Shown: positions 1 through 13,130, counted from the stretch's first letter. The stretch is 64,000 nucleotides of DNA from Vanilla planifolia (GCA_023846275.1 CM043865.1:9970068-10034067), one strand, 5' to 3'. Translations and numbers: made by a program. The notes: generated by a model from the letters alone, not told the origin.

Positions 1-970
1 TTGCACACAAGTAGTTGATCAAAATGCTGTAAGTTACATCATCTGGTTTGATGTTGCGTTTCTTCATCTCTGCAAGAAGCTCATTCATCTCATTGAGATC
101 GCCTCTCCTCCCACAATTGCTCATAAGTACTCCATAATTCACAAGCCTCGTCTTGCAACCCATGTACTCCATATCAAACATCAACTTTTTTGCTGCATCA
201 TATTTTCCAGAAGAACATAATCCCTCCATTATAATTGCATACGTGATAGCATTGGGGTATATCCCTCTCCTGATCATCTCATCCTTCAAATCCATTGATA
301 TGCCCAAGTCCCCATTCCGGCCTACAAACCCAATGAGCATATTATATGTCACGACCGATGGGCAAAAACCTCTCTTAAGAATTTCGTCGAGCAGTTTCCG
401 GGCACTAATGTATCCATCCCTCCGCAGCCTTCTCTTGAGAAGTATATTATATGAAATAGCATTTGGAAGTAGACGAAACTCAGAGCAGCGGTCAAAGAGA
501 GCCTCTGCTTCATCGTCACATCCGTTGTTGACAAGGGCATCGAGGAGTTGATTGAAGGTTTGGAGTGAAGGAGAGCCGGGAGGGCAGTTGAAGGAGGGGA
601 TGGAAAAGAAAAGACTGAGAGCTTTGTGAGGGAGAGAGGCCCGGCCAAAGTGGCGGATGAGGCCGGAGAATAGGGAGTCTCTGCAGGGAACACGCTGGGA
701 GCAGACGAAGAGCAGGAGGGAGTCAACCTCGGGAAAGAGGCGCGCGCGTGCGAGGCGGTAGAGAAGAGCAGAGCAGGCAGGGTAATCGTGGAGGTGAGGG
801 TCATCGGAGGAGAGGATACGGCGTAGTGCGGCGGATGGGTCACTTGCGGCGGCTGATTTAATATCGACAACGGCAGGAATTGGCTCTTTGGGTTGTCGTT
901 TTCTACGCGAGCGTTTTCGAACAGGAAAGCGGCGGAGGCCAGTTCGGATCCCTGGCGCTCGGTCGAGCAT
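1..970 (-). CDS. P-class pentatricopeptide repeat (PPR) protein, 5' part
   Basis: The minus strand is open from an ATG at 970-968 to the left edge (323 codons and one base); the 3' end lies outside the window. An in-frame TAG lies just upstream of this ATG, so it is the first possible Met. Residues 1-30 are strongly basic and almost free of acid, as in organelle targeting peptides. From about residue 136 a strict 35-residue period is visible, with repeats starting near 136, 171, 206, 241, 276 and 311 (cores such as SYNILL, TYNMLI, TYSILI). Each follows the P-class helix-turn-helix pattern, with no E or DYW tail seen so far. PPR proteins bind organellar RNA and act in splicing, editing support, stability or translation. 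The 5' third is GC-rich. The long open frame at 349-1002 minus is an out-of-frame shadow. Family call is firm; ortholog and target RNA are unknown. Confidence 0.9.
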   Translation of the reverse strand, partial: MLDRAPGIRTGLRRFPVRKRSRRKRQPKEPIPAVVDIKSAAASDPSAALRRILSSDDPHLHDYPACSALLYRLARARLFPEVDSLLLFVCSQRVPCRDSLFSGLIRHFGRASLPHKALSLFFSIPSFNCPPGSPSLQTFNQLLDALVNNGCDDEAEALFDRCSEFRLLPNAISYNILLKRRLRRDGYISARKLLDEILKRGFCPSVVTYNMLIGFVGRNGDLGISMDLKDEMIRRGIYPNAITYAIIMEGLCSSGKYDAAKKLMFDMEYMGCKTRLVNYGVLMSNCGRRGDLNEMNELLAEMKKRNIKPDDVTYSILINYLCA

Positions 971-2589
971 ATCCAATGTCCGAACATGCCAAGGCTATCC
1001 AATCCATTACTAACTAGATTTATTTTTTAAAGGCTGATTATTTTACAATTATTAATAATATTTATTTTATATTTTTAACATTTTAATTATTCATCAAAAT
1101 TTATATAAATTTAAATGACATTAATAATCCAATAAGAAATTATTTATGTTAGCTTATATCAATTTAAATCTATTTATGATAAAGTCTAATGTTTAATATG
1201 AAAGAGAATTAATCAATTGTTATTAAAATAATTTCAATAGTTTGAATAATTTTGATGGTATGACATCTAATTTAAGTCTAATATATTACTTATAGATACA
1301 TTAGAAATGTATTGAATCAAGTATCTTGTACCTAAGTCAGTCGATCACTTTTTTTAAAAAAAGATAAAAAAGAGATTAAAATAGGTCATTATAAGACTCT
1401 GATAAGACATAAAGAATTATAAACTATTTAAAAACTAAACCTATATAACGCTTTTATTTTTATACATTGAACAAGTAATTATCTTTTTTTTTTCATAATT
1501 AAGATTTGTATCTTTTAACAATAATTAATTTTAAAAAGTTTTAAAAAATTATTTTAAAAAAACATTATTCTATATAAATAAATAATTTATAAAAAAATTT
1601 TGCTATAATTTTACATTTTTAAAATAAAAAAGTGCACATGAAACAACCTTTTTCTATAAAAAAATTTCATATTACAATAATGAAGAGATAATAAAGGGTT
1701 AGTAATTTTAAACATTAAAGGATCATGCCACAAGTGAATGAACAAGTTTTTGTTTGTAAGAAACTTTTATGTAATCTATATGTACAAAAACAAGATTAAG
1801 AGGGCCAAATTCGAACATAATAGATAAAAAAATCTTAATTAATTATAATGCATGACTTTTAAGGAATGATAGCCCACATATTTTATTATATTGATTTATC
1901 AAGACCTATTTCACAAAACAGAGATATATGTAAAGTTAAAAAAAGAATAATTTATCAAATAAACTACAAAGAAACATATTCATTACAGATTTTACAAAAA
2001 TAAGTCAAATGTATAAAAATGAAATAAAAAGTCACAAACAAGTTTAAAAAGTTTTTATGTTAAATCATTTTTTGATAGAAGTTTTTAGATAAGAAATAAA
2101 ATTGATGAGATCAATCAAGATATATTTGTAAAATAATTTGACACTAGATAATTAACAATAAAGTATATTATTAATATAATAATAATGATTTCAACTCACC
2201 AATATAAGCTTTTAAAAATTGACTTTGTGTAAGCTTATGCATTCAATTCAACTTAAATTCACCTTAAATGCACATGAGGTAAAATTCTTCTTGAATTAGT
2301 TGTTTAAATTAGCTTTACATGACTTATGTAATTGTGTCATTTTTTAGTTGATCTTTTCACCAAATTAATGCATAATTCGTCATTTTAAGTTGAGCATATG
2401 CCAATTTATCAAATGAAGAATAGTCATATAAAAAAGTCTATAATTGCTCTAATTAGGTATCTAAATTCTCTGTATATATCATAATTTGGTAAATTAAGTA
2501 TAATATCTATCTTCAAAGAACACTTTTAATTCCCATAAGTCAAAAAAATGAGATTGATATCATTCTCATATTTATTCTTGGCATCAAAT
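971..2589. other. AT-rich intergenic DNA
   Basis: Very AT-rich sequence with no coding frame that I can support. The first few hundred bases must contain the promoter and 5' UTR of the minus-strand PPR gene, but no clear TATA box could be singled out among the many AT runs. Confidence 0.5.
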
Positions 2590-3200
2590 TTCTCAGATTA
2601 AGAATATTTTTTTGGAGGATTATTTTTTTTTAATATGTTTAAAAAGATATTGAGATTTTAGTATCATCTCTATTAACACTTACATTTATTGAGTTAATAA
2701 AGTTATCTATGTCTCTAGGTTTGATGCTAAAGTAATCGATGTAATCATCTTGATTGAAGCCTCCCCAATCTCTTGATTCCCTTTTGTGTTTTCTCCTTAA
2801 CTATTTTCTTTTTTGCTCCTATCATCAGCACAAAATTGAAACATTATAATACCAAAATAATATGATATGTCTACAAGATGTTCTCGCCTTGGGTCCTCAT
2901 TAATAGGCCTTTTTCTAGAATAGTTGCAGCGAAACTGGAAGTGTGATAACAGCTAAGAGCAAAGGAAAAAAGAGAAAAAATAATATTTTTATCACAAAGG
3001 ATTAAATTCCCCAAAAAGATTTCCTTTAATGGTTCCTTGAATTACATAAAATTCTACTTCTTAAAATTCTAAAAAAATTCCTTTTTAGAAGTTCTCTTAA
3101 TTTTTTTAATTCACTCTGAATTCTTTTCTTTGAAATTCATTTCGAATTCCTTCTTGAATTCACTATGAATTCCTCTCTTCTAAGCATTGTTACCCCTTTA
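2590..3200 (-). mobile_element. Copia-type LTR retrotransposon fragment (copy 1)
   Basis: This stretch matches 41720-42480 by eye over several hundred bases (shared blocks include the one around 'catctctattaacactta'). Both copies carry a run resembling the reverse complement of an initiator-Met tRNA primer site (near 2845 and 41960), followed by LTR-like sequence. That places the 5' end of a minus-strand copia-like element here, with internal sequence to the left and LTR to the right. It is a broken, old fossil with many breaks. Confidence 0.45.
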
Positions 3201-3690
3201 TATTAAGTGCATCTTTTTGAACGCCCTGCACCCATGCACCTCTTTCATTTACAGTAAAAAAGTGCATAATGTCTGCATGAAACCCGTTTGTTGTCATGTG
3301 TACAATAGCTGATGAAATGATGTTTTCTTGAGTGTGCGCAATGCTTGATGATAACTTTTGCTCTACTAATGTTAATGCATAGGGCACATGCACTTGCACA
3401 TGCATCCATGTGTGATTTTCTTAAACATATATTTTTTCTATTTGTCTCTTTTTTTGCAGTATTTCTCCTTTGGGTTTAGCTCTCTCGAGGGCACGCACGT
3501 CCATGACTTCATATTTAGCATTCGACTAACGCGTTGTGGCATGCGGTCTAGTACACTTGAAGCGATCTCCAAATGTAATCCAACTTACAACATTACTGCT
3601 TTGTGTTGCATATTGATTTACATTATTTTATCTCCTTTATTTTTTTCCATTCATTTTAAATTTAATGACCTTAGGAGTGATTTGATCATT
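3201..3690. other. Unassigned intergenic stretch
   Basis: Slightly richer in GC than its surroundings, with two short open frames (3190-3405 minus, 3388-3699 plus), neither resembling a known protein. I see no supported gene here. Confidence 0.3.
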
Positions 3691-3699
3691 GACGAATAA

Positions 3700-6440
3700 A
3701 GAACGTAATGAATAAAAGCAATTATAAGTATTGACTACTAAGGCTTTAATGTTGTGATTTAATTTTTTTTTTCAAAATATATCAAATTTTCATTAATGAA
3801 TTGTTTTTATTAATTAATTATGTTCATTAACTAGATGTCAATCTTACCTCTAATTTGTTCTCAAAGACCTGCATATTTATAATGTTTTTTAGTTTCTTAT
3901 ATTTTCTACACAAATTTTTATATTTATTACAAATGCAAAGAAATTGTTGAGTTAATTTTTCATTTAAGTAATTTACCTCTTCTTTACTTGAAGATGTACT
4001 CTTTTATTCTTTATCTTCTTTAGCCATCACATAAAATAAAGTTCCATTATTGTCTTCTTTTTCACTTGTACTAGTCTTCTCTAAGTCACTCTAAGGTATT
4101 TCTGATGTTTTCTTCTTCTTTTTCTTGCTCGTCTTCATTTCATTCTTTTTTTTCAACTCTTTCTCACATCACAATAGATGCTAGTCTGATATGTTGATAT
4201 TTGCAACAATCATGGAAAAAAACTCATCTTTTATTTTTACTCTTCTCTTGGATCTTTGATTTCTATATCTTTCTACAACACCAAAAACTTGAGCTAATGA
4301 TTTAGAAGTTAAAGTAATATTATTCTCATTTTTAAACTCTTATGCTTAAGTTCCTTCTTCCATCTTCAATGTTATTATTTATTATTTGTTCTTTATTTTT
4401 TCTTTCTTAATCAATCATTCTTCTTTTCTCCTTTATTTCTAGCTCATTGGTCATGAGCACACCCATCAAATCATGTAGTATCATGCTAGAAATGTTTTTA
4501 GAAATTTTGATGGTAGTGATCAAAAAAGCATACTCCTTTGATAAAATTCTAAGTATCCTCTTTACCTATTCATTCTTAAAGATATGTTTTCTCAACTAAC
4601 AAGTTTATTAGTAATGTTAATGAATCTCGTAACATGTTTTTAATGGATTCATTGAGAGCATTCTAAATAAATTATAGTTATATGTCATCATATTTATTTT
4701 ATTTTTCTTAATCAAAGAAATTCATTCATAAGTTACCTCTAATTTATGTCAATCTTCATAAGTTGCTTCTAATTTAATAATTCAATTTAGTTGCACTCAA
4801 AGGATGATGTAAGATATTTATGGTTCTATAATTTAATTATATCTTATGATTTTCTTTTTCAATCATTTTACTAAAAGGTTTATGTATTATATACCTTGTG
4901 AGTTTTTTTAATGAGAAATTCAAATAGAGTTTGCATTAGCTCCCATATTTAAATGACTAGCCATCATAGCCTTCCAAGAACTATAGTAATCACTATAAAA
5001 GAGTGGTGGCCTATTAGAAGATACATCATCATTTAGACTCATTGAAACATCAATTTGAGTCATAGATCTTCTAAGAGAATTTCTTCTTGCTAGAAGGGAC
5101 TTTGCTTTGATATCAATTGAAGTATGATTCAGAAAGAAGGAGGTGAATTATTATGAATAAAAATTTTTATTTTTTTAAAATTGATTTAATTTTTAAATAA
5201 TTATTTTAATAAACTCTAGAAAATCTTTATAAGTGATTTCGTATAAATTTTAATTTTATTTTAAAACACATTAAGTTTCTTTTAATAATTTTTTAAAAAA
5301 ATTATGAAATAAAAAATTAATAAAAATGACAAAGAATAATATCACTTTTTAGTTGGTTCAACTTATTCAAACGTACATCCACTCTTAGTAACAACTAGGC
5401 AAAAATAAAGCCAATAAGTGTAAGTTTTTCATCAAAAGATTGTAGACTAATATCTTATAATAATGAAATAAAAAAAGATAAATTACAACAACCTTGCAAC
5501 AAGATAAAATTGTCTGTAAAACAAAAAATAAAGCAACTCAAAACATATTTGATGCAAACAAAAATCCTATGATTGATGAAATATTTAAAATAACACAAGT
5601 GTATTATTGAATCAATTAGAAAATAAGAAAATGAGAGCTTCGCTAATTGAAGAAGAAAAAAGAATTTGCAACTCGATAAATGAAAAACTTAATGAATAGA
5701 AACAATGATAAGCATTATCTGCTAAGACTTTAATGTTGTAATTTGAAAGTTTTCTTCAAATTTTATCAAATTTTCATCAATAAATTATGTTAAAAATCTC
5801 ATATTTATAAACTTTTTACAATGGTTAAAAGTAGTTACCAAACAAACTAATTAGTCATTATTATTTAATTTAATTAAATGATAGGTTGACATAGGTTTGA
5901 TTTTATTTTGATTTAAATAACGAGTTTATTATTTCATTTTTAATAACTGTCATTCAAAAATAGTCGTTATTATAATAGCAGCTGGATAGAAGGTAATCAG
6001 AACCATTATATCATAAACATTATGCATTATAATGACTTGATTTAAATCTACATGTATTAGAAAGGTAGAAAATATTTCAACCATTTGATCACAAAAATTA
6101 TAAAATTGGATGGTTGAATTTAAATTGAATGGTTCTATTTAGCAAAATAGCTTTGATATGAATAATTAGATCACAATGTGATTAGACAACTGGATTTAGA
6201 TTTGTATTGATAAAAACAATATTAGATTTAGATTGTTCGATCACAAAATTACATGATCAGATAGTGAACATTACTCTAATAAGTTAAAAGTCATCTATGT
6301 GAATAAAAGCAATGAGTTTAGTCCCACATAATTAGTATGCACTTCTATTATCCCCATGTAAGGGTTTACCTACTTCTTTGAGTCGGTCAAAATTTTGGGG
6401 TTGGCTATCCCTTGGTTCACTTAGGATATCAATACCATTG
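3700..6440 (-). mobile_element. SIRE/Maximus-like Copia fossil
   Basis: Minus-strand Ty1/copia remnant. Right-hand LTR is about 5118 to 6440. It begins beside a degraded initiator-Met primer site and carries the block near 5340-5400 that resembles the conserved 'ttcggc...cctacatccac' region of SIRE/Tork LTRs. Gag-like sequence lies at about 4280-5110 (translated minus strand shows RPPLF, then W, SKINM and LRxLxKE-like blocks typical of the plant copia gag domain). A stretch at 3700-3880 repeats 5680-5840 and is probably a piece of the other LTR. The element is old and broken, with many breaks; no pol domain was recognised. Confidence 0.5.
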
Positions 6441-6461
6441 CGCCAATAAGCATATTACACT

Positions 6462-6800
6462 CTCAAAAGTGATACATCAACTTGATACCTTGTCATTTGG
6501 GTTCATGAGTGATGCTTTGACCTAATTACTATGGTATTTGAGCATTGATAGTAATGCATTGACTAAAACTTAGGATAGATTTTTTTAATTATTATTAATA
6601 TTTTTATTTTTTTTTACTATTTATAATCTCAGGAGTGATATCTCGACTTGATACTATACCATTTTGGTTAATGAGTGATGCCCTGACCCGATTGTTGTGG
6701 CATTTGGACATAATAGTAATGTATTAACCCAATACTTAGGGTATAATTTGGTTTTTTTAATTATTATTAATATTATTATTTTTTTACTAATTAATTATTA
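6462..6800. repeat. Two-copy tandem repeat, about 166 bp
   Basis: Copy 1 starts at 6462 and copy 2 at 6628. Shared blocks include 'gtgat..c..cttgatac', 'atgagtgatgc..tgac', 'tagtaatg.att' and the closing 'tttttaattattattaat'. The copies are clearly diverged, so the duplication is not recent. It lies at the outer edge of the SIRE-like LTR. Confidence 0.7.
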
Positions 6801-8829
6801 TAATAATAATAATCTATTTTTACATCAAGTATTGAAGAAAGGTTTTCAAAGATATGATCAAGTTAAGATGATTTTTAATATGGTTAAGATAAGATTATCA
6901 AGGTAAGTTTATTACTAAGATGATCAAAGTTTTGCAATCTTAATATTTTTTAAGATTAATTTAAATCAAGATTTTGTAATGATGAAATTTAATTTTTGAC
7001 TTATAAATTTAATTTCAAACAAGCTTAATATTTTAATCAAAATAAAAGTAAAATATTTAAAATTAAATTCAAAATAAATCTTTTGATGGTCTATCACTCC
7101 AACTAAGATGATCGTCATGGGATTTGAGATTTGCATATATTTTTCTTAAGTTTTCTCATAATCTTAAACATTAGCTATCTAAAATTTTAAAATTCACTTA
7201 ATTAAATTTATTTAAAAAATACTTAAGATTTATTATTTTTAAATGAAGTATAATGATTAGGGGTTAACACTATAAAAACCTGAACTGAACATGACTTAGA
7301 TTAGTTTATAAGACAAGTGATAACTCAATCAATTCTTTGATAAGGTGCGACACATTGCTTAACTTCCTGAGTCATGGTTGAACCTGATTATTTATTTCTT
7401 ACCCTCTCTTCCCTCCTCTCTTATTCTCCTAGCATCCATTACCTTTCCTTCTTTTGTCTCAAACAACCTAATGCTTCTCGATTTATTTCCCTAGTGAAAT
7501 CAACTTTTGATCCTATTCTCACTCTCTACCCATAGCCAAAACATGCAAAATTTAAATCAAAATAATATTAATTGAGCCTTAATACTTACCTCACCAGTGA
7601 CACCCAAACCATAAGCTAGAATGCTTTCCTTTAAATCGAAGCATGATGATGAGAATTTCCCAAGTTTACAATATGCACTCAACTCTCTACCAATGGATGA
7701 TTATCATAATAACCCAAGCTTTACTCATTCATGACTCCCTATTGGACTTGCTAAACCTATTTATAGGTAGTAACAAACGGTCAGTAAGTTATAACCACTA
7801 TAATTCCTCAAATATCCTTATTATATTAGGTTTGTAAAGTGGAAACTACCAAAAAAAATCATTTATTTAAATTTCAAACATCACTATTGTTAAAAAAAAT
7901 TAAAAATCTTGTTCACATAATTTTTAATGCAAGATTTTAGTTAAATATCTTATAATTTATTACTTACAAATGTCTTTTATCCCCTCAATTTTTTATGCCA
8001 AAATTTAAAAATTACAAATGTACCTTGGTACAAGTAGACATTTTTATATTTGTACTTCTACACTCTCTTTTGAATGACCTTGACATAAGTCAAAATTTCA
8101 AAAAATTTAAATTTATCCTGAACAATATTTTGAAAATTATAATTATATTCAAATCTTGAAAAATTCATTACTAATTCTTCAAATCTTCCAAAATTACAAA
8201 GTTAACATCATTAAAATTATCTTATAGTATTCTTTTTATTGATATACTTAAATAATAATTTTTTTTATCAAATTTAAGAGCATCATATATTTTTTAAAAT
8301 TTTATTATTATTTTAATAATGAAGTATATAAATAATATATTTTGAAAAAAATTAACTTGATTAAATTCAATCGTACCTATTTATAATCTCATTGGTTTAC
8401 TTTTAGAGTTTTTTTTATCTTGATCTTGGTTAGAAATTTATCTTGATCTGGATTAGAAATTTAGAACTGTTACATTTATATACCTAGTTTCTTAACTTAC
8501 CTTTTTCTTTTGAGATGTTATGCATCTTTTAAGTTGTAAAGTTGTATGTTCCTATCATGTTAGATGGGGTCCATGCAAAAATGGCAAGATAAATGGTTAA
8601 AAGTGCAAGGGCAACCTCCTTTTTTTCAACAACAAAAATATTCACTAATGTATTTAGCTCAAAAGAACAAAGAAAAAAAATGAAAACAAATGATAAGAGG
8701 CATAATTAATAGAATCTTTATTAAGAATCTCAATATTTAGGGTTACAAACTCAAGTATAGCCTTGATTATGTTGATATAGTATTGTCTCAATTATAGGAG
8801 ATCATCATGCACATAGACCAAATTGCTTG
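6801..8829. other. AT-rich intergenic DNA, probable decayed transposon sequence
   Basis: No gene supported. The small open frames at 6697-6906 and 7643-7837 have no recognisable similarity. The stretch lies downstream of a minus-strand gypsy gag-protease fossil and could include decayed pol sequence, but I recognise no domain. Confidence 0.3.
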
Positions 8830-10280
8830 AGGTATTTAATTTGAGTCAAAGTGTGGTATTGATAATTTCAACCAAAACTTATTTATCATTAGCTTTCCTA
8901 AAATGGAGTTGTAGAAAGATGAGGTAGTGATGACAAGGAAGTCAATCATGTTCATGGCTGAGTCAAAGAAGTTTCCTATCATAAAGAGCAAAGTGATTGT
9001 ACCTTTTAGTTTAATTGATTTTCTTAAGAAGCTCATTAGTGCTCCAATAGTTTAGGATTATGTAGCAACCATTACAATATTTGTTAAAGTCATTAAGGAA
9101 AAGGATGTCCATAGAACTCTGATGTCAACGAACAAGTTGCAAACCTTGACGTTGGCAATCAAACATGAGATTACTATAGCAACATCACAAAGATTGCCAA
9201 GGGGTGGCATATCCTCAGGTTTGAAGGATGTCTATGCCTAGTTCTCTCATTGAGCTTACACATTAGCTATTAGTATCTTTTCAAGAGACTTTAAGGTAGA
9301 GCTTATAGAATAGGACTATCTTAAGAGATAACATAAATGATTTTGATAAGGGCTTTACCTTTGTCTCTGAGTGCGAGTGGCAAGGTCATATCATCCCCCC
9401 TTTTACATCGTAATACTTGGATCATTTGGGATAGACATTGGCTTGGGCTTCTTTGCCTGATACTCTTAGAAGCAACCCTTATTAGCCTCTCAATCAATGT
9501 TTTTTGATCCCTAACTTTGAGGTCATGTGACCATGATCCTCATAAAATTTGTAAAATTTTGTTTTGTCACAATTGTTTCCTAAGAGTGGCTTTGACTTCA
9601 TGCATAATTCTTCCCTTTTTATTGACATCAACACTTAGTTAGGTGATGCACTTAGAGGGCTATCAAAGTGCTAAGTTTAGTAGTCCCAAGGGCCCTAATT
9701 CCTTTGAGAGGTGCTTAAAAGAAAATCTCTAACAACTCTCTTTCTTTTTTTACCTTAGTTAAGGGGCTTTAAGAGGCAAAGATCCTTTCCCATTTGGGTT
9801 CCCAATCAAGGTTGAGACGAATTCTTCCATATTGATAAAATAAATAACATTGCTAAATTTTCTTACACTTACCATAAAGAGTACTTGAGATATTTTTTGA
9901 AAGTCTCTAAGTTGGAGCAACATATTGAGGGCTACTTTAGTAGAACAAAAGTCTTTCTAGTCTACCTTGTTAAGTACATCCTTGAAGCATTTAAGGAAAG
10001 CTTCAAGCAACTCACTTTAGTACCACTTTAAGACTAAGAGAGACTTAGAAACCCTTTTTGTGATTGATGCAATTGGAAAAATAGGAGTGAAACTACCGCT
10101 TGAGTTGTTCAAAGAAGAATATAGATACAAGAGTCAGATTCTAGAACCATTTAGAGTCAATGTTCTTAAGGAGAGTGAAAAATACTTTACATCTCACATG
10201 CCCAAACAAGACATTAAGGAAGCAATTGTTTGAAATTCTTTGAAAGATGTAAGGCCCTTGGTGGAGAGGGATAAATGTTC
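8830..10280 (-). mobile_element. Ty3/gypsy (Tat-like) fossil, gag-protease part
   Basis: Translated on the minus strand, about 9480-9560 resembles the HxDHGHxTExC segment that precedes protease in Tat-clade gypsy elements (seen as EDHGH). About 8836-9240 follows the protease order of the same clade (an ALVISLxIANxKV-like block, then a GxITL-like block, MIDFLVI and ILGKL-like blocks). About 9850-10030 looks like gag. The fossil is heavily broken with many breaks; LTRs were not located. It is in the opposite orientation to the two other Tat-like copies at 17.3-29.3 and 49.4-53.5 kb. Confidence 0.55.
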
Positions 10281-11379
10281 TTCAATACCAACATGATACG
10301 AAAGTAAAATAAAGATAATCTGAGCTCAAAAGTTGAAAGAAGCATATCTAGTATTGTTCATTCTACAAATTCACTAAGTTAACATGTAGGTGGAGTTAAG
10401 CTGGTGTATGTGTAGGGTTGGGTTGGCATAGTGCTAGAGGGCCAGATGTAGATGGGTGTAGAGTATGTGGCAACACATATAAAGGCTGTGAGTTAGCACA
10501 ACATTAATGTAACTAACACATAGGCATGTGATGGCTTATGTAGTGTGAGTATAGGTTCAATAAAGCTTATGAATTTTTGGTACTATGGCTGAGTGCTTAG
10601 GTAACAAATGTAGACATTACGTGGTGAACCATGATACTTAAGAGGTGCGTGTGCAAACTAAACAACTATATAGGGATGCATAAGTGGCTAATGTAGACTA
10701 GCGTGTAATAAGACTTCTGTGAAAACTATAGTACCTTAAAGTAAAGAAGTCAAAATCTTAAAGAAGATATATGAGAAGTAGTACAATTGAAATGTGAATA
10801 TATTACGAATGGTTAAAAATTTGAAAGAGACTATGGTAGGAATATCAACACCCAGCAAAATGTTGCATAAGTAAAGGAGAAGCTACCAAGCTTTACCCAC
10901 ACTCAAGCCACTAAAAGTGAAAAGAAATAACTCAAATCATCAAATTATATATTTTTATTTTAAATTTTGGGCCTATTTATGTATGATCTTCTATTACAAT
11001 TACTATCTACTCATACATACTTTTACAAAGTAATGAAGTACTATCACTTATTTTTAGTAAAATAACCAACCACTAATACCACTTTATAACCATATAGACT
11101 CTTTAGATACTCATATATTTAAGCATAATTTTGGTCATAAGTTTCTATTAAATGTGCCCAAAATTAGTTTCATATAGGTTTTTAGGTATTGTTTCATATT
11201 ATAAGCTTATGATAAATACTTTTTTTATATGATTTAAAAATAAATTATACTTTTTCTTCATACACTTAATGATTTTTATATTCCTATCCAATTGTATGTT
11301 CTTGTCCTGCATCAATCCTAAGTTGCTATAAAAAAGGTCTTTAAAAACTAGTGTTTTTGAGGGATCAATGTTGATAATG
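10281..11379. other. Intergenic DNA, unassigned
   Basis: No gene recognised. Around 10380-10640 the plus strand is unusually rich in G and T with many short 'gtgtag' and 'gtgatgg' words; this may be the 5' region of the adjacent minus-strand gypsy fossil. Confidence 0.3.
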
Positions 11380-13130
11380 ATATAATCTTTGTTAAGCTAA
11401 TACATAAGAGAGAGAGAGTGAATTATGTTTTTAGTATTTTTTTATTTTAAAAAATTTTTCTTAAATTAAAATTTAGTAATTATAAAATCATTGATTTAAT
11501 AATTTTACAAAATAAAATAATTAAAAAAATAAAAAAAAATTAATTTTAAACATTTTGTAATAAAATATTTTATGTTTGATAAAAAAATAATTTTACAAAT
11601 TTGTTATATATATTATTAAATAAGAAAAATATCATAAATTATATAATAACAAAGAAAATAAAAGTGACAATGAATTTTTATGTAGTTCGACCTAACCTGT
11701 GCCTATATCTACCCAAATCAACCTGATTAGGATTCTAATCTAACCTGTGCCTATATCTACCCAAATCAACCTGATTAGGATTCTAATAGTAAAGTTACCC
11801 TCTTTTATTGTAGCAAATAGAGTTAACCTTTACAAATCATAGTTTTTTATTGTAGTAGGTAAGGTTCACTATCATAATTTTAATTATTAAAGATTATAGT
11901 ATTAAAATATAATATAAAATAACAATTAATCATAATATTTTACTATTTACTTATAAAAGTATATATGATACAAATCTATGGATTATGATATTAAATATAA
12001 GTACATATAAGAAACATTTTAAAACAACCTAAAAGACTTAGTTTTGAAATATTAAATCATAAGGATTTACCAATATCAATTAATGTTATTAAGAAAAAAA
12101 GTAGAATCAATAAAAATTTTGTATTATTATGATCTTTTTGGAAAAATTAAAAAGAATAAGAAACTAAATAATCAATTGAAAAGAAGTCACTAGTAAGATA
12201 TGTAATCGAAGAAAATGTTAAAGTAAGAAAGTGAAAAAAAATGAGTCACAAAACGATGTCAAAAATGGATTACAATTTTCAATTTTTCTCCCTCTCTTCA
12301 TAAAAAAGTGATGTAACAAGGTAAACACATTCACTCTCCAACTCCTAAGACTCCTCTTTTTATATTAGAATATTTTAGATTAAAATAAAATTTTTTAATG
12401 GTTAGAAAGGTCCTCTAAAATAGCCATTGGCATTTTAGCATTCAAAACAAACACAAATAGTATTTTGGAATGTTGATTATGAGCAGGAATAGCGATCGTC
12501 GTTCAATCTAAGCAAATATAAGAACAATCGTCCTATCAGAATGTAGAATAAAGGGTTTATATCTAATTCAAATGGGATTTGATCTAGGCTGTTAGATTCT
12601 ACATGTTGGATGGACAATGATGAAGCATAGGAGCACTGTTCACAAAAGTGGAGACGATCATAACAATTTGAATGAGCTTTATGGATAGACAACTAGATGA
12701 AATGTATTATTCACAAATGTGGAGAAGATCTTAACTATTTGATTAGATTTTTTATGGATGAAAGATGCAAGTTATTGTTCAAAATGATAGAATTTATCTC
12801 ATATGTTTGATCCGTCTTATTAGATGGCTGGTTAGATCTACTATTCACAAAAGCGTTGCAATCCATATCGTTTAATCACGAATATGTGCAAATGGACGGC
12901 ACTAAGTCGCTCTAGCTTTGGATGCAATACACATTGAAATTTAGTCATACATGCTCTAATTGCTATGAATTTTTCATATTATAAGGATTCCTTACCTCTT
13001 ATAATTTAAGCGAGTACATAGGGTTGGCTTCCCCTATGTGTGCTCAAGAATTCATCCGTTAGGGCCACTTGAGCACTTATAGGATTGCATGTTAATTAGG
13101 ATAATGAGTCTGACAATACCCATTGCATTG
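11380..13130 (-). mobile_element. SIRE-like Copia LTR fragment
   Basis: Carries the same kinds of block as the LTR at 5118-6440: an 'agagagagagtgaatta' start, the conserved 'tagttcgacc' and 'atatctaccc' segment near 11683-11710, and a diffuse set of repeats with 'ttcacaaa.gtggag' at 12620-12740. No coding domain was recognised inside. It is a broken solo or truncated LTR of considerable age. Confidence 0.4.
11692..11787. repeat. Perfect 48-bp tandem duplication
   Basis: 11692-11739 and 11740-11787 are identical base for base, both starting 'ctaacctgtgcctatatcta'. The surrounding LTR is old and diverged, so this duplication is much younger than the element it lies in, or is an assembly slip. 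Confidence 0.9.

Noticed and set aside
153-551. 132-residue open frame on the plus strand
   Set aside because: Antisense to the PPR repeats, with no recognisable domain; a by-product of GC-rich coding on the other strand.
349-1002. 217-residue open frame on the minus strand
   Set aside because: Out-of-frame shadow of the PPR gene; the alternative frame from 970 shows regular PPR repeats and this one shows none.
12477-12692. 71-residue minus-strand frame
   Set aside because: Lies within the repeat-rich part of a SIRE-like LTR; no domain.
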